Origin: CAILLO01 sp964579735
GTDB lineage: Bacteria; Bacillota; Clostridia; Saccharofermentanales; UBA5734
Direction: 5' to 3'
NCBI GenBank assembly: GCA_964579735.1
Contig: CAZOHH010000094.1
Location: forward strand, 1 to 7,748
DNA: 7,748 bases
Under the pieces are notes generated by a model. The model was not told the DNA's origin and made no database searches. It was given only the letters and a program-made list of their open reading frames with translations. This document shows, one piece after another, positions 1-7,518 of the stretch. The position numbers and the translations under genes are program-made. How positions within the stretch are numbered: position 1 is the stretch's first letter; every line of letters begins with the position of its first letter.

Positions 1-138
1 AATAAGGACAGGGCCTCCAATCCCGCAGCGAGGCCAAATGGAACGCTGGGTCCGTCCATCAGGGAATCCAGCCAGAGAGAAGCGCGCAAGCCGATCATAC
101 GAAACAGAGGATTACCAGGAACCAAGGGAGGAAGAATC
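1..138 (+). other. Leader region upstream of the transporter operon
   Basis: No gene is recognisable here. Two forward frames are open across most of the stretch, but neither translation resembles a known protein end, and it is too short to judge. A small inverted repeat, GGCCTC at 12-17 and GAGGCC at 30-35, could form a 6-bp stem with a 12-base loop. It has no T-tract, so I do not call it a terminator. I see no convincing -35/-10 pair. A good Shine-Dalgarno sequence (GGGAGGA, 126-132) lies 6 bases before the ATG at 139 and fixes that start. The operon promoter may lie here or further upstream. Confidence 0.35.
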
Positions 139-1815
139 ATGAAGAGGACCGTGGCACTTCTGCTATGCTTGATTCTCATCACATCGCTGGCCGCATGCGC
201 ACAACCCACCACAACCCCGACAACGGCACCGACAGCGGGGCCGACGATACCGCCGATCGACATCTGGGCCAAGTACGACCCTGGCATCACCTTGACCTCG
301 GCGTTCGGCATCGGCTCCGCCAACCTCGCGAAGTTCTTGGAGATCCAGCCGGATGCACTCACGAACAACGTCTGGACCCGGCAATACGAGAGCGAACTCG
401 GCATCAAGATCGAGTACATCTGGTCCGTTCCGAGCGCACAATATAATGATAAACTCAATATCGCCATCTCGTCGAACGACCTCCCCGACATCATCTCGTG
501 CAACTCCGTCCAGTTCAAGCTGCTCGTGGACTCCGGCGTGGCGGCGGATCTCACCAAGGCATACGCGGATTTCGCCTCGCCTGTGACCAGGCAACTGCAG
601 AACGCGGATAGCAATATATCCATTAACCAAGCTACCATCGACGGCAAGCTTTTCGCCCTTCCCAGGTTCGAAGGAAATATCGACCAATCCCAGCTGCTGT
701 GGATTCGTGCGGATTGGCTGAAGACTCTGAACCTAGAAGCCCCGAAAACCATCGATGACCTCGTGAAGGTCGCCGAAGCCTTCGTGAAGAACGACCCGGA
801 CGGGAATGGCAAGGACGACACGGTCGGACTTGGCACCAACAAAGGTATCTTTGACGCAGGCTTTTCCGGTCTGTTCGGCTTCTTCCAGGGCTACCATGCC
901 TATCCCAATGGATGGGTGGAGGATTCCTCCGGAAAGCTCGCGTTCGGCGGCATCCAGCCGGAGATGAAGCCCGCTCTCTCCAAACTGGCCGATATGTACA
1001 AGGCAGGCCTCATCGACAAGGAATTCATCGTGAAGGACTGGGATAAGCTCGCGGAAGAAGTCGCGGCTGGCAAAGTCGGCATGGTTTTCGGCGAGCACTG
1101 GGTTCCCTACTGGCCGCTGCAGGACAGCAAGAACAATGATCCGAAGGCCGATTGGCAGCCATACGCGCTTCCTTCCGTCGATGCGAAGCCCGCCAAGACC
1201 ATGCTCAACGGGAGCGCAAATACCTTCTACGTCGTCAATTCCTCCGTGAAGACCCCAGAAGCGGCCGTCAAGCTCTTCAACCTCTACAGTAAGTACTACA
1301 GCTGGATCTTCAGCCCAGATTTCGATGTCAAATTCGTTGATGGCGGCGCGTCAACAGGCAAGAATGTCGACCAGTTCTGGGAGTGGGCTCCCATCCAGAA
1401 CTGGCAGCCCGGCGAGAGCCTGATGGCGTGGGACAAAGTCGAAGAGTATTGGAAGACCAGCGATGCGAAACTTCTCGATAATTCTATCATCAAGATGTAC
1501 GTGGACCAGATCACCGCTTACAAGGCCGGCGACAACTCCCTATGGAGTACAGCGGCATGGATGGGGCCTACCAGCCCATACAGTGTGATCAGTGGCTACG
1601 TCACGAACAAACTGACGATCCAGAACGCCTATGTTCTCGCAAACACCCCCTCGATGGCCGATAAGGGCACAGCGCTCGATCAACTCAGGATGGAGACCTT
1701 TACCAAGATCATCCTGGGCACGCTTCCGCCGGAGGCCTTCGATGAGTACGTGACGAGCTGGAAGGGCATGGGCGGAGACGACATCACGAACGAGGTGAAT
1801 GAAACGGCCAAGTAA
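139..1815 (+). CDS. Extracellular solute-binding lipoprotein of a carbohydrate ABC transporter (LplA-like)
   Basis: This is the substrate-capturing lipoprotein of a CUT1-type sugar importer, anchored outside the cytoplasmic membrane. The 558-residue product starts with MKR, then a hydrophobic signal segment (about 4-19) and a lipobox LAAC with the acylated cysteine at C20. A Thr/Pro/Ala-rich linker (21-39) spaces it from the membrane. The mature part has the two-lobed fold pattern of the family: a region around 105-120 (NIAISSNDLPDII), the DGKLFALPR segment near 168-176, and WIRADWLKTLNL near 188-199. A Asp/Asn-rich EF-hand-like loop (NDPDGNGKDD, 218-227) is typical of LplA-like proteins. Length matches the usual 500-560. 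The two permease genes directly downstream confirm the role. The sugar cannot be read from sequence. The GH38-like gene downstream suggests a glycan oligosaccharide, perhaps mannose-containing, but this is inference. The start is supported by both the SD at 126-132 and the signal peptide. Confidence 0.96.
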   Translation: MKRTVALLLCLILITSLAACAQPTTTPTTAPTAGPTIPPIDIWAKYDPGITLTSAFGIGSANLAKFLEIQPDALTNNVWTRQYESELGIKIEYIWSVPSAQYNDKLNIAISSNDLPDIISCNSVQFKLLVDSGVAADLTKAYADFASPVTRQLQNADSNISINQATIDGKLFALPRFEGNIDQSQLLWIRADWLKTLNLEAPKTIDDLVKVAEAFVKNDPDGNGKDDTVGLGTNKGIFDAGFSGLFGFFQGYHAYPNGWVEDSSGKLAFGGIQPEMKPALSKLADMYKAGLIDKEFIVKDWDKLAEEVAAGKVGMVFGEHWVPYWPLQDSKNNDPKADWQPYALPSVDAKPAKTMLNGSANTFYVVNSSVKTPEAAVKLFNLYSKYYSWIFSPDFDVKFVDGGASTGKNVDQFWEWAPIQNWQPGESLMAWDKVEEYWKTSDAKLLDNSIIKMYVDQITAYKAGDNSLWSTAAWMGPTSPYSVISGYVTNKLTIQNAYVLANTPSMADKGTALDQLRMETFTKIILGTLPPEAFDEYVTSWKGMGGDDITNEVNETAK

Positions 1816-1847
1816 GGCGTTCCGCGATCGCACGAACGCAACGGACG

Positions 1848-1877
1848 GCTGCCGGGAAGGGGAACCTTTCCGGCAGC
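1848..1877 (+). promoter_or_regulatory. Intercistronic stem-loop after the binding-protein gene
   Basis: The left arm 1848-1860 (GCTGCCGGGAAGG) pairs with the right arm 1865-1877 (CCTTTCCGGCAGC) over 13 base pairs, with one G-U wobble, closing a GGAA loop that fits the stable GNRA tetraloop class. No run of T follows, so an intrinsic terminator is unlikely. In binding-protein-dependent transport operons, hairpins after the binding-protein gene commonly protect the upstream mRNA from 3' decay or reduce read-through. This allows much more binding protein than permease to be made. The position here, 33 bases after the stop and 21 bases before the permease ATG, fits that role. The function is inferred from position and structure only. 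Confidence 0.65.
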
Positions 1878-1898
1878 GACCTTGCCAGAGGAGAGATC

Positions 1899-2825
1899 AT
1901 GCAGGAATTGAACGCACACAGGCTCGCGAAGAGAACCAGATTCAGGGCGCAGCTACCCATGCAATTGATGCTGTTGCCCGGCGTCGTCGCGATGCTTGTA
2001 TTCTCCTATTACCCGATGATCGGAATCGTGATCGCCTTCCAGAGATTCTTTCCGAACAAGGGCTTCTTCGGCTCGCAATTCATCGGACTGAAGAATTTCA
2101 CCTACATCCTGAGCATGCCCAATACCTATCAGGTGCTCTGGAACACCGTGTTCATCGCATTCATGAAGATCGTGGCGGGGATTCTCGTCCCGGTCCTTTT
2201 TGCCATTCTGCTCGATCTCGTCAGGAAATCCTTCGTCCGCAGATCGATCCAGACCATCATCTACATGCCGTACTTCCTCTCCTGGATCATCCTGTCGGGC
2301 ATTCTGATCGATGTCCTGTCCCCCAGCGGCGGCGTCGTGGGTTCCGTCATGAAGATGCTCGGCATGGAGCCGGTCTTCTTCCTGGCCGATGAGAAGCTGT
2401 TTCCCTACATCCTCGTGCTGACCGACGTCTGGAAGAACTTCGGATACGGCACGGTGATCTACCTTGCGGCCATCACGAGCATCGACCCTTCGCTCTATGA
2501 AGCCTGCAGGATCGATGGTGGCAACCGATTCAGGCAGGCCCTCAACATCACGCTTCCCGGAATCATCCCCATTGTCGCCCTGATGGCCACCCTGAGCATG
2601 GGGGACGTGCTGAATGCAGGCTTCGACCAGGTGTTCAACCTGTACAGCCCCGTCGTATACAAGACCGGCGACATCCTGGACACGATGGTCTATCGGGTCG
2701 GCCTGCTGAACCACCAGTACGGCGTGGCCGCGGCGATAGGACTGTTCAAGTCCGTCGTCTCCATGCTGTTCATCGGGACCGGATACTGGATTTCCGGCAG
2801 GTACCTGGAATACCGGGTGTTCTGA
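1899..2825 (+). CDS. Carbohydrate ABC transporter permease, LplB-like
   Basis: First transmembrane subunit of the sugar importer. The 308-residue product has a short basic N-terminus (LAKRTRFRAQ, 9-18), then hydrophobic segments at roughly 23-49, 81-107, 117-141, 168-192, 222-245 and 275-298, giving the six-helix topology usual for this family. The cytoplasmic EAA loop that docks onto the ATPase lies at about 201-220: it reads EACRIDGGNRF and ends in NITLPG, keeping the conserved Glu-Ala, the central Gly and the Leu-Pro. The N-terminal signature LLPGVVAMLVFSYYPMIGI (25-43) is typical of LplB/YtePtype permeases. The SD AGGAG (1889-1893) lies 5 bases before the ATG. The partner permease follows after one base. 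No ATPase gene is present in the window, so a shared MsmX-like ATPase elsewhere is expected, as in other LplABC-type systems. Confidence 0.96.
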   Translation: MQELNAHRLAKRTRFRAQLPMQLMLLPGVVAMLVFSYYPMIGIVIAFQRFFPNKGFFGSQFIGLKNFTYILSMPNTYQVLWNTVFIAFMKIVAGILVPVLFAILLDLVRKSFVRRSIQTIIYMPYFLSWIILSGILIDVLSPSGGVVGSVMKMLGMEPVFFLADEKLFPYILVLTDVWKNFGYGTVIYLAAITSIDPSLYEACRIDGGNRFRQALNITLPGIIPIVALMATLSMGDVLNAGFDQVFNLYSPVVYKTGDILDTMVYRVGLLNHQYGVAAAIGLFKSVVSMLFIGTGYWISGRYLEYRVF

Positions 2826-2826
2826 C

Positions 2827-3774
2827 ATGGCATCGAAGAGGACCACCGACATGAGTGCGCCGAAATCGAGGACCACGACCCACCGACGGACGATTCACGC
2901 AGGTCCATTGCTTTTCGACGTCCTGAACCATGCCTTTCTGATCGGCGCCGCGCTGCTGTGCCTGCTCCCCATCATCAACATACTGGCCGTTTCGTTGAGT
3001 TCCGCATCGTCCGCCGCAGCGGGTGAGGTGGGGCTATGGCCCGTGGAGTTCACGCTCAGGTCCTACGAGTATGCGTTTACGAAGAAACTGTTCCTCACCG
3101 CATTCGGAGTATCCCTGAAGCGGGTGGGGCTGGGACTTGCCGTCAACCTCCTCTGCACGATCCTGACAGCCTATCCGCTTTCCAAGACCAAACGGGAGCT
3201 GACAGGCAGGAATTTCTATGCATGGTTCTTCTTCGTCACGATGATCTTCAGCGGCGGGCTCATCCCCTGGTACATGGTCATCAAGCAGGTCGGGCTGATC
3301 GACTCGATCTTCGCCCTGGTCCTGCCGGGCGCCGTGCCGGTCTTCTTCGTCCTCATCCTCATGAACTTCTTCCGGCAGCTCCCCAAGGAGATCAGCGAAT
3401 CCGCCATCGTGGACGGGGCAGGGCATTGGTCGATCCTCTGGAAGATCTACTTGCCGCTGTCGCTTCCGTCCCTCGCCACGGTCTCGCTGTTCACCATCGT
3501 GGGCCACTGGAATTCCTGGTTCGACGGTCTGGTCCTGATGACCGCCCCGGATAAATACCCCCTGCAGACCTATCTGCAGGGCATTCTCGACGTGATGGGC
3601 CCTCTCTCGTTCAAAGGACTGACGGCCGAGCAGATCAAGGAACTGGTGAAGGTGTCGGGCAGGACGTTGAAGGCCGCTCAGATCTTCATCGCCGCGGCAC
3701 CGGTCCTGGCGATCTATCCCTTCCTGCAGAAGTTCTTCATGAAGGGGCTTATCCTCGGCAGCGTGAAGGGTTGA
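2827..3774 (+). CDS. Carbohydrate ABC transporter permease, LplC-like
   Basis: Second transmembrane subunit, forming a heterodimeric channel with the preceding permease. The 315-residue product has hydrophobic segments near 32-58, 92-118, 129-152, 157-180, 213-234 and 284-305. Its EAA loop (about 191-210) reads ESAIVDGAGHW and ends in KIYLP. The AGEVGLWPVEFTLRSYEYAF stretch (65-84) and the C-terminal ending FFMKGLILGSVKG are hallmarks of the LplC/YtcP branch. The gene starts one base after the preceding stop, so translation is probably coupled. The start is uncertain: ATG 2827 has no clear SD, while the in-frame ATG 2851 is preceded by AAGAGGA (2836-2842) at an 8-base spacing and would give a 307-residue protein. 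The eight extra residues are polar, so function would not differ. Confidence 0.95.
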   Translation: MASKRTTDMSAPKSRTTTHRRTIHAGPLLFDVLNHAFLIGAALLCLLPIINILAVSLSSASSAAAGEVGLWPVEFTLRSYEYAFTKKLFLTAFGVSLKRVGLGLAVNLLCTILTAYPLSKTKRELTGRNFYAWFFFVTMIFSGGLIPWYMVIKQVGLIDSIFALVLPGAVPVFFVLILMNFFRQLPKEISESAIVDGAGHWSILWKIYLPLSLPSLATVSLFTIVGHWNSWFDGLVLMTAPDKYPLQTYLQGILDVMGPLSFKGLTAEQIKELVKVSGRTLKAAQIFIAAAPVLAIYPFLQKFFMKGLILGSVKG

Positions 3775-3893
3775 TGGCGCCTGCCGTGGAGTACGGATTC
3801 AAGTATGTCGACCTGACAGCAGAACTGATTGGGAGGGCGCAGGAAACCGAGCGATACAGACGTGGAGATGCAGGAGAAGTCGAAAGCCAATAG
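3774..3893 (+). CDS. Possible 39-residue small protein coupled to the permease stop
   Basis: A short reading frame starts at an ATG that overlaps the permease stop codon (TGATG, 3772-3776) and runs 39 codons to TAG at 3891-3893. The product begins MAPAVEYGFKYVDL and is rich in charged residues (ERYRRGDAGEVESQ at the end), with no signal peptide, membrane segment or known motif. The first half of the frame mostly has G/C in third codon positions, like the neighbouring genes. A GAAGGG stretch (3765-3770) lies only 3 bases upstream of the ATG, so initiation would rely mainly on coupling. I do not recognise the product. It could be a genuine small protein, the remnant of a larger gene, or a chance frame in an otherwise gene-free 143-base gap. 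Confidence 0.3.
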   Translation: MAPAVEYGFKYVDLTAELIGRAQETERYRRGDAGEVESQ

Positions 3894-3917
3894 GGCGTTG
3901 TATTTAGAGGGGATTCG

Positions 3918-6317
3918 ATGGAACGATGGCGTATCGCACTGGTCCAGCATCCCATGATTCTATCGGTCCATGAAGACCGGGGGGAGCCCGTGATCATCGA
4001 GCGGGTTCCATCCTGGGGCGGCGCCGCCGATATGGTCGAGTACTCAGGAAGGGTGCGTCGGAATCTGGACGCCCTGAGAAAACACCCCGACTTGAAACTG
4101 AACTATGATTTCTCCGGTGTGGAACTTCAGATTCTGGTCGATTGCGCCCCCGATGTCCAGCCGGTCATGCGGGAGATGGTGGAACGGGGACAGCTGGGGT
4201 TCGTCGGAGGGGACTATTCCCAGCCCCACGGCCAACTGTTCGGCGGCGAACTCAATCTGCGGCAATTGGAGCAAGGGTTGCGCGCATTCAAGGAATTGGT
4301 CGGATACCGCGTGCGGACGTACTTCCATCAGGAGACCTGCCTCCACGACCAGCTGCCCCAGCTCCTGAAGGCGTTCGGGTTCGAGACGGCCGTCCCTCCG
4401 ATGATGGCCCATGCGATGACGATCATCGGTTCCAGTCGCCATCCGCATCTGGTCGCAAACGACTATTCCTCCCGACTGACACCGGCCGGCACGGATTCCG
4501 TTGCCTCATGGCAAGGGCTGGACGGTACGGAGATCCCTCTGGTCGTCGTCGGAATCACCGATGCCCATCTGAACATCGCTCGTGTCAGAACGGAAAGCCA
4601 CGCGGGGCTCTATCGATGTTCCAACCTTGCGATCTTCGCGCCGGACATGCAGGAGATCAGCCAGGAACATTATGATCAGATCCGGTTGTATGGGAAGAGC
4701 GTGCTGCTGGACGAAGCGCTGCTGGAGGAGGTTTCGACCCACCGGGCGACATGGAAGGTCAGGCTCCACTCCTATTGGTCGTATTCCGAAGGGGAATGGG
4801 CAGAAGCCGTGATTCGGCAGATCCGCAAGGCGGAAGCGCTCCTGTTCGCGGAAGAATCGCTGACCGCCGTTTGCGGCATGGAAGGACGACAGGGGTTCAA
4901 TACGGATCTGCGGACGGTTCTGGCAGCCATGCATCACGATGTGAACTGGATCGGAATCACCGATCTCAAGAAGACGTACCTCGCGCGGCTCGAACAGGTC
5001 ATGAACCGCTCCAGGGTGCGCATCGCGGAATTGCATGGCGGTTCGGGAAACAGGGAGGCGACCGGCACGCGGATTCAAATCGTGAATCCCTTGCCCTACG
5101 ACCGGAACGAGGTCATCCGCATCAGCCTGGAAGGTTCGCACCGAGTCGAAATCCGGTCCGACGAAGGGGTCTCCGTCCCTGCGCAATGCGTCCCTGCATG
5201 GAATCAGCCGGGCAGGGTGGATGTGTTCTTCCTGGCCCATGTTCTGTCGCTCGATGCCTCGGTTTATCTGATCATTCCGACCGGCGAAGATCTTCCCAAG
5301 CCGGAATCGTGCGGACCATGGGCGGAGGTCCGGGCGGGAGCCGCTTCATTCCGCATCGCGCGAAACGGCACGGTTCTCGAAGCCAGGATCCATGGACATT
5401 CAATCCTGAAAGGTCCTGGGAATGACCTGCGCTATCCGTCCGAAGACGGCACGATCGTCGGGGGGGCTGGCAGACCGGGAACGATACAATGCTTCCCGGG
5501 CGAAATCGGTCATATCCTCCGCGTGGACGCGCCGATCGGCGACATCCCGGTGGAAATCGAGTTCATCGCCTCGCCTTTCAATGCATGCCTCGAAATCTCG
5601 ACCCGGTTCCATTTCTCGGGCAATGCCATCGGCGTCATGTGGGAGGACTGGACCAAACTGAATTCCTTTTGGTCGATCGACGGCGACCGCATCCGGCATG
5701 ATATCCCGTTTGGCGCGATCGACGGGGATGACACGCTGCCCCTCTATGCACCCGGCTGGGTGTCGGTGCGCTCCGACAAGTCGGGCCTTTCGGTCCTGAA
5801 TACAGGCACACCCAAGCATTTCGTGCAGGACGGGGTTCTCGGTTGCGTCCTGGCCTGGGGTGGCCAGGAGTATTCGAATCGTCAGGGTCAGGCAGCCGAC
5901 GAGTACATCCAGAAGATCTGCCATGATGAACGATACCAATACGACCTGAAGCTCCATGGCGAGCAGACGATCCGCTCCGGTGCGATGGCGCTCGCGGGCG
6001 ATACGACGGAGACCGATCTCGCAAGGGCGGCCCAATGCCTGAATTCGCCGCTGCTGGTGCTGGATGCTGCCGAATCCCTGCCTGCGGAGCGGCGGCATGT
6101 CACCTTGGACATGGGGAAGTCGGACCTGATCGTGACCGCCGTGTTTCTGCAGGACGGTCGGCTCTGCCATCGCTTTTTCGAAGGTGCAGGTAAATCGCAT
6201 TCCATCGAAAGCCTGAGTGTAGCCGCAGGATGCGGACTGCGGGTCACGGATCTGAAGGGACAGCCGTTGGATCAGGTCCAGCCGTATCAGATCGGCTGCA
6301 TATACAGGAAAGGATGA
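3918..6317 (+). CDS. Divergent glycoside hydrolase family 38 (alpha-mannosidase-like) protein
   Basis: Probably a cytoplasmic glycan-processing enzyme acting on the imported sugar; there is no signal peptide. The 799 residues follow the GH38 plan. An N-terminal catalytic-type domain occupies about 1-270, including VRRNLDALRKHPDLKLNYDF (46-65), MVERGQLGFVGGDYSQP (87-103) and GELNLRQLEQGLRAFKELVG (110-129). A helical middle domain with HSYWSYSEGEWAEAVIRQ and KAEALLFAEE covers about 284-313. The MHHDVNWIGI segment (338-347) corresponds to the HHD metal-ligand motif of alpha-mannosidase II. The beta-sandwich C-terminal part opens with IVNPLPYDRNEVIRI (388-402), contains DIPFGAI (595-601), and ends in PYQIGCIYRKG. 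The odd feature is the active site: where GH38 enzymes carry the Asp nucleophile, this protein reads YFHQETCLHDQLPQLL (135-150), with Gln138 or Glu139 at the aspartate position. The N-terminal HxDxxW metal motif is also not evident; only H18-E-D20 is nearby. Specificity is unknown, and it may not be a mannosidase. The SD AGAGGGG (3906-3912) lies 5 bases before the ATG. The next gene starts 6 bases after its stop. Confidence 0.87.
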   Translation: MERWRIALVQHPMILSVHEDRGEPVIIERVPSWGGAADMVEYSGRVRRNLDALRKHPDLKLNYDFSGVELQILVDCAPDVQPVMREMVERGQLGFVGGDYSQPHGQLFGGELNLRQLEQGLRAFKELVGYRVRTYFHQETCLHDQLPQLLKAFGFETAVPPMMAHAMTIIGSSRHPHLVANDYSSRLTPAGTDSVASWQGLDGTEIPLVVVGITDAHLNIARVRTESHAGLYRCSNLAIFAPDMQEISQEHYDQIRLYGKSVLLDEALLEEVSTHRATWKVRLHSYWSYSEGEWAEAVIRQIRKAEALLFAEESLTAVCGMEGRQGFNTDLRTVLAAMHHDVNWIGITDLKKTYLARLEQVMNRSRVRIAELHGGSGNREATGTRIQIVNPLPYDRNEVIRISLEGSHRVEIRSDEGVSVPAQCVPAWNQPGRVDVFFLAHVLSLDASVYLIIPTGEDLPKPESCGPWAEVRAGAASFRIARNGTVLEARIHGHSILKGPGNDLRYPSEDGTIVGGAGRPGTIQCFPGEIGHILRVDAPIGDIPVEIEFIASPFNACLEISTRFHFSGNAIGVMWEDWTKLNSFWSIDGDRIRHDIPFGAIDGDDTLPLYAPGWVSVRSDKSGLSVLNTGTPKHFVQDGVLGCVLAWGGQEYSNRQGQAADEYIQKICHDERYQYDLKLHGEQTIRSGAMALAGDTTETDLARAAQCLNSPLLVLDAAESLPAERRHVTLDMGKSDLIVTAVFLQDGRLCHRFFEGAGKSHSIESLSVAAGCGLRVTDLKGQPLDQVQPYQIGCIYRKG

Positions 6318-6323
6318 CATTGA

Positions 6324-7445
6324 ATGGCGATCAAACCGATCAGACCCGAGTGGAAAGGGCGGATGACCCCCAAAGAACGCTTCAATCGCCAGATGCATTT
6401 CCAGGAGTTCGACCGCACCGCCAACTATGAGTTCGGATACTGGGAGGAGAACTACAAGACGTGGGCGATGCTCCGCGACAACGACGTCAAGACGGAACAC
6501 GAGGCCTACCGGTTCTTCGGCTTCGACCGGAGCGATGGCATCGGAGCGAATCTATGGATGTCGCCGGCGTTCGAAGTCAGGGAGATCAGCAGGAACAGCC
6601 ACTATTCCACGATCATCAATGAAGACGGACTGATGGCCGAGATTCCGCTCGACGGCCACACGACGATGCCCCATTTCTTAAAACCCTCGATCGTGACGCC
6701 CGATGATTGGTTCAAGGTCAAGAAGGAGCGATTCCAGATCGACGATTCGCGCCGGCACGACATCGATGCGCTGAAACGCGCACACCCTGAAGGAGGCGAC
6801 CTTCCATTCGGCGTCGAAACCGGCTCGATGATCGGGAAGATCCGCGATATGCTGACCGTCGAAGGGTTGGCTTATGCATGCAGCGATTATCCTGACATGG
6901 TCGAGGATATGGTCGAGACGGCATGCCGTCTGGTCGAGCATAGTCTGGACCAGTTGCTGCCTCATTTCCAGTTCGATAGTGCCGGCGGCTGGGAAGACAT
7001 CTGCTGCAACAAGGGCCCGCTCGTGACGCTGAAATTCTTCCGGGAAGTCGTCGTGCCACGCTACAAGAGGATCCACAACAAGCTGATGGATCATGGCGTC
7101 GACATCTGGATGGTCGACTGCGACGGCGACGTCCGGCCCTTGCTGCCCGATTTCCTGGAGAGCGGAATCAATTGCCTGTATCCCTTTGAAGTCAACGGCT
7201 GTACCCATCCAGGCGAGCTCCTCACGCAATACGACAAGAAACTGCGGATCTTTGGCGGGTTCGATAAGATGAAGCTGATCGCCGGCCGCGCAGCAACCAA
7301 GGAATACATGGAGAGCCTGGTTCCCTTCGTCGCCCGAGGGGGGTTCATCCCGGCCTACGATCATCATGTCTCTCCGGATGTGGATGAACAGGACTACCTG
7401 TACTATCTCGATCTCAAGGAAGAGTTGTTCGGTATGAAAGACTGA
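6324..7445 (+). CDS. Uroporphyrinogen decarboxylase (URO-D) superfamily protein
   Basis: A 373-residue TIM-barrel protein of the URO-D superfamily, which includes heme-pathway decarboxylases and corrinoid methyltransferases such as MtaA and CmuA. Recognisable family landmarks are MTPKERFNRQMHFQEFDRT (14-32) at the N-terminus and the GWEDICCNKGPLVTLKFFRE region (222-241). Further on come VDCDGDVRPLLPDFLESGIN (264-283), YPFEVNGCTHPGEL (286-299) and LRIFGGFDKMKL (307-318), with GGFIPAYDHHVSPDV (339-353) near the C-terminus. The position usually occupied by His before the SDG-like motif is Asp265 here. The N-terminal substrate Arg pattern of true HemE is not seen, so porphyrinogen decarboxylation is unlikely. 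It lies in an operon with sugar uptake and a GH38-like gene, so it probably acts on the same substrate or a derivative. Methyl transfer is one possibility, but no corrinoid protein gene is visible. The SD AGGAAAGGA (6306-6314) is inside the end of the previous gene, so translation is probably coupled. The exact reaction is unknown. Confidence 0.88.
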   Translation: MAIKPIRPEWKGRMTPKERFNRQMHFQEFDRTANYEFGYWEENYKTWAMLRDNDVKTEHEAYRFFGFDRSDGIGANLWMSPAFEVREISRNSHYSTIINEDGLMAEIPLDGHTTMPHFLKPSIVTPDDWFKVKKERFQIDDSRRHDIDALKRAHPEGGDLPFGVETGSMIGKIRDMLTVEGLAYACSDYPDMVEDMVETACRLVEHSLDQLLPHFQFDSAGGWEDICCNKGPLVTLKFFREVVVPRYKRIHNKLMDHGVDIWMVDCDGDVRPLLPDFLESGINCLYPFEVNGCTHPGELLTQYDKKLRIFGGFDKMKLIAGRAATKEYMESLVPFVARGGFIPAYDHHVSPDVDEQDYLYYLDLKEELFGMKD

Positions 7446-7456
7446 GGATTCCAACG

Positions 7457-7482
7457 AAAAGGAGGAGCGCGAGATGAGATGA
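7457..7482 (+). promoter_or_regulatory. Strong ribosome-binding site leading to an aborted start
   Basis: AAAAGGAGG at 7457-7465 is the strongest Shine-Dalgarno sequence in the window and lies 8 bases before ATG 7474. That ATG is followed by AGA and then TGA (7480-7482), a two-codon frame. A second ATG at 7479-7481 overlaps this stop (ATGA) and opens a frame reading MTDIFRIPDAGSLTHN. That frame then runs through the following URO-D remnant out of phase. Most likely this is the surviving start of a gene whose body has been lost. An assembly join is the alternative. Confidence 0.6.
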
Positions 7483-7518
7483 CCGATATTTTTCGTATTC
7501 CTGATGCTGGCTCACTAA

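Noticed and set aside
12..35. GGCCTC/GAGGCC inverted repeat as a terminator of an upstream gene
   Set aside because: The stem is only 6 bp, the loop is 12 bases, and no T-tract follows.
1799..2392. A 197-residue forward frame bridging the binding protein and the permease
   Set aside because: It overlaps the intercistronic hairpin and the permease in another frame. Its Arg/His-rich product has no family features, while the permease frame has a good SD and an EAA loop.
1953..2876. A 307-residue open frame on the minus strand
   Set aside because: It is antisense to the first permease. The product is unusually rich in His, Asp and Glu, the mirror image of a hydrophobic membrane protein, and so is a shadow.
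4506..5240. A 244-residue open frame on the minus strand
   Set aside because: It is fully inside and antisense to the GH38-like gene, with no motif or ribosome-binding site that stands out.
5400..6500. A 366-residue open frame on the minus strand
   Set aside because: It lies antisense to the GH38-like and URO-D-like genes, whose family motifs are clear, and its translation shows no recognisable motif. Long antisense frames are expected in GC-rich coding DNA.
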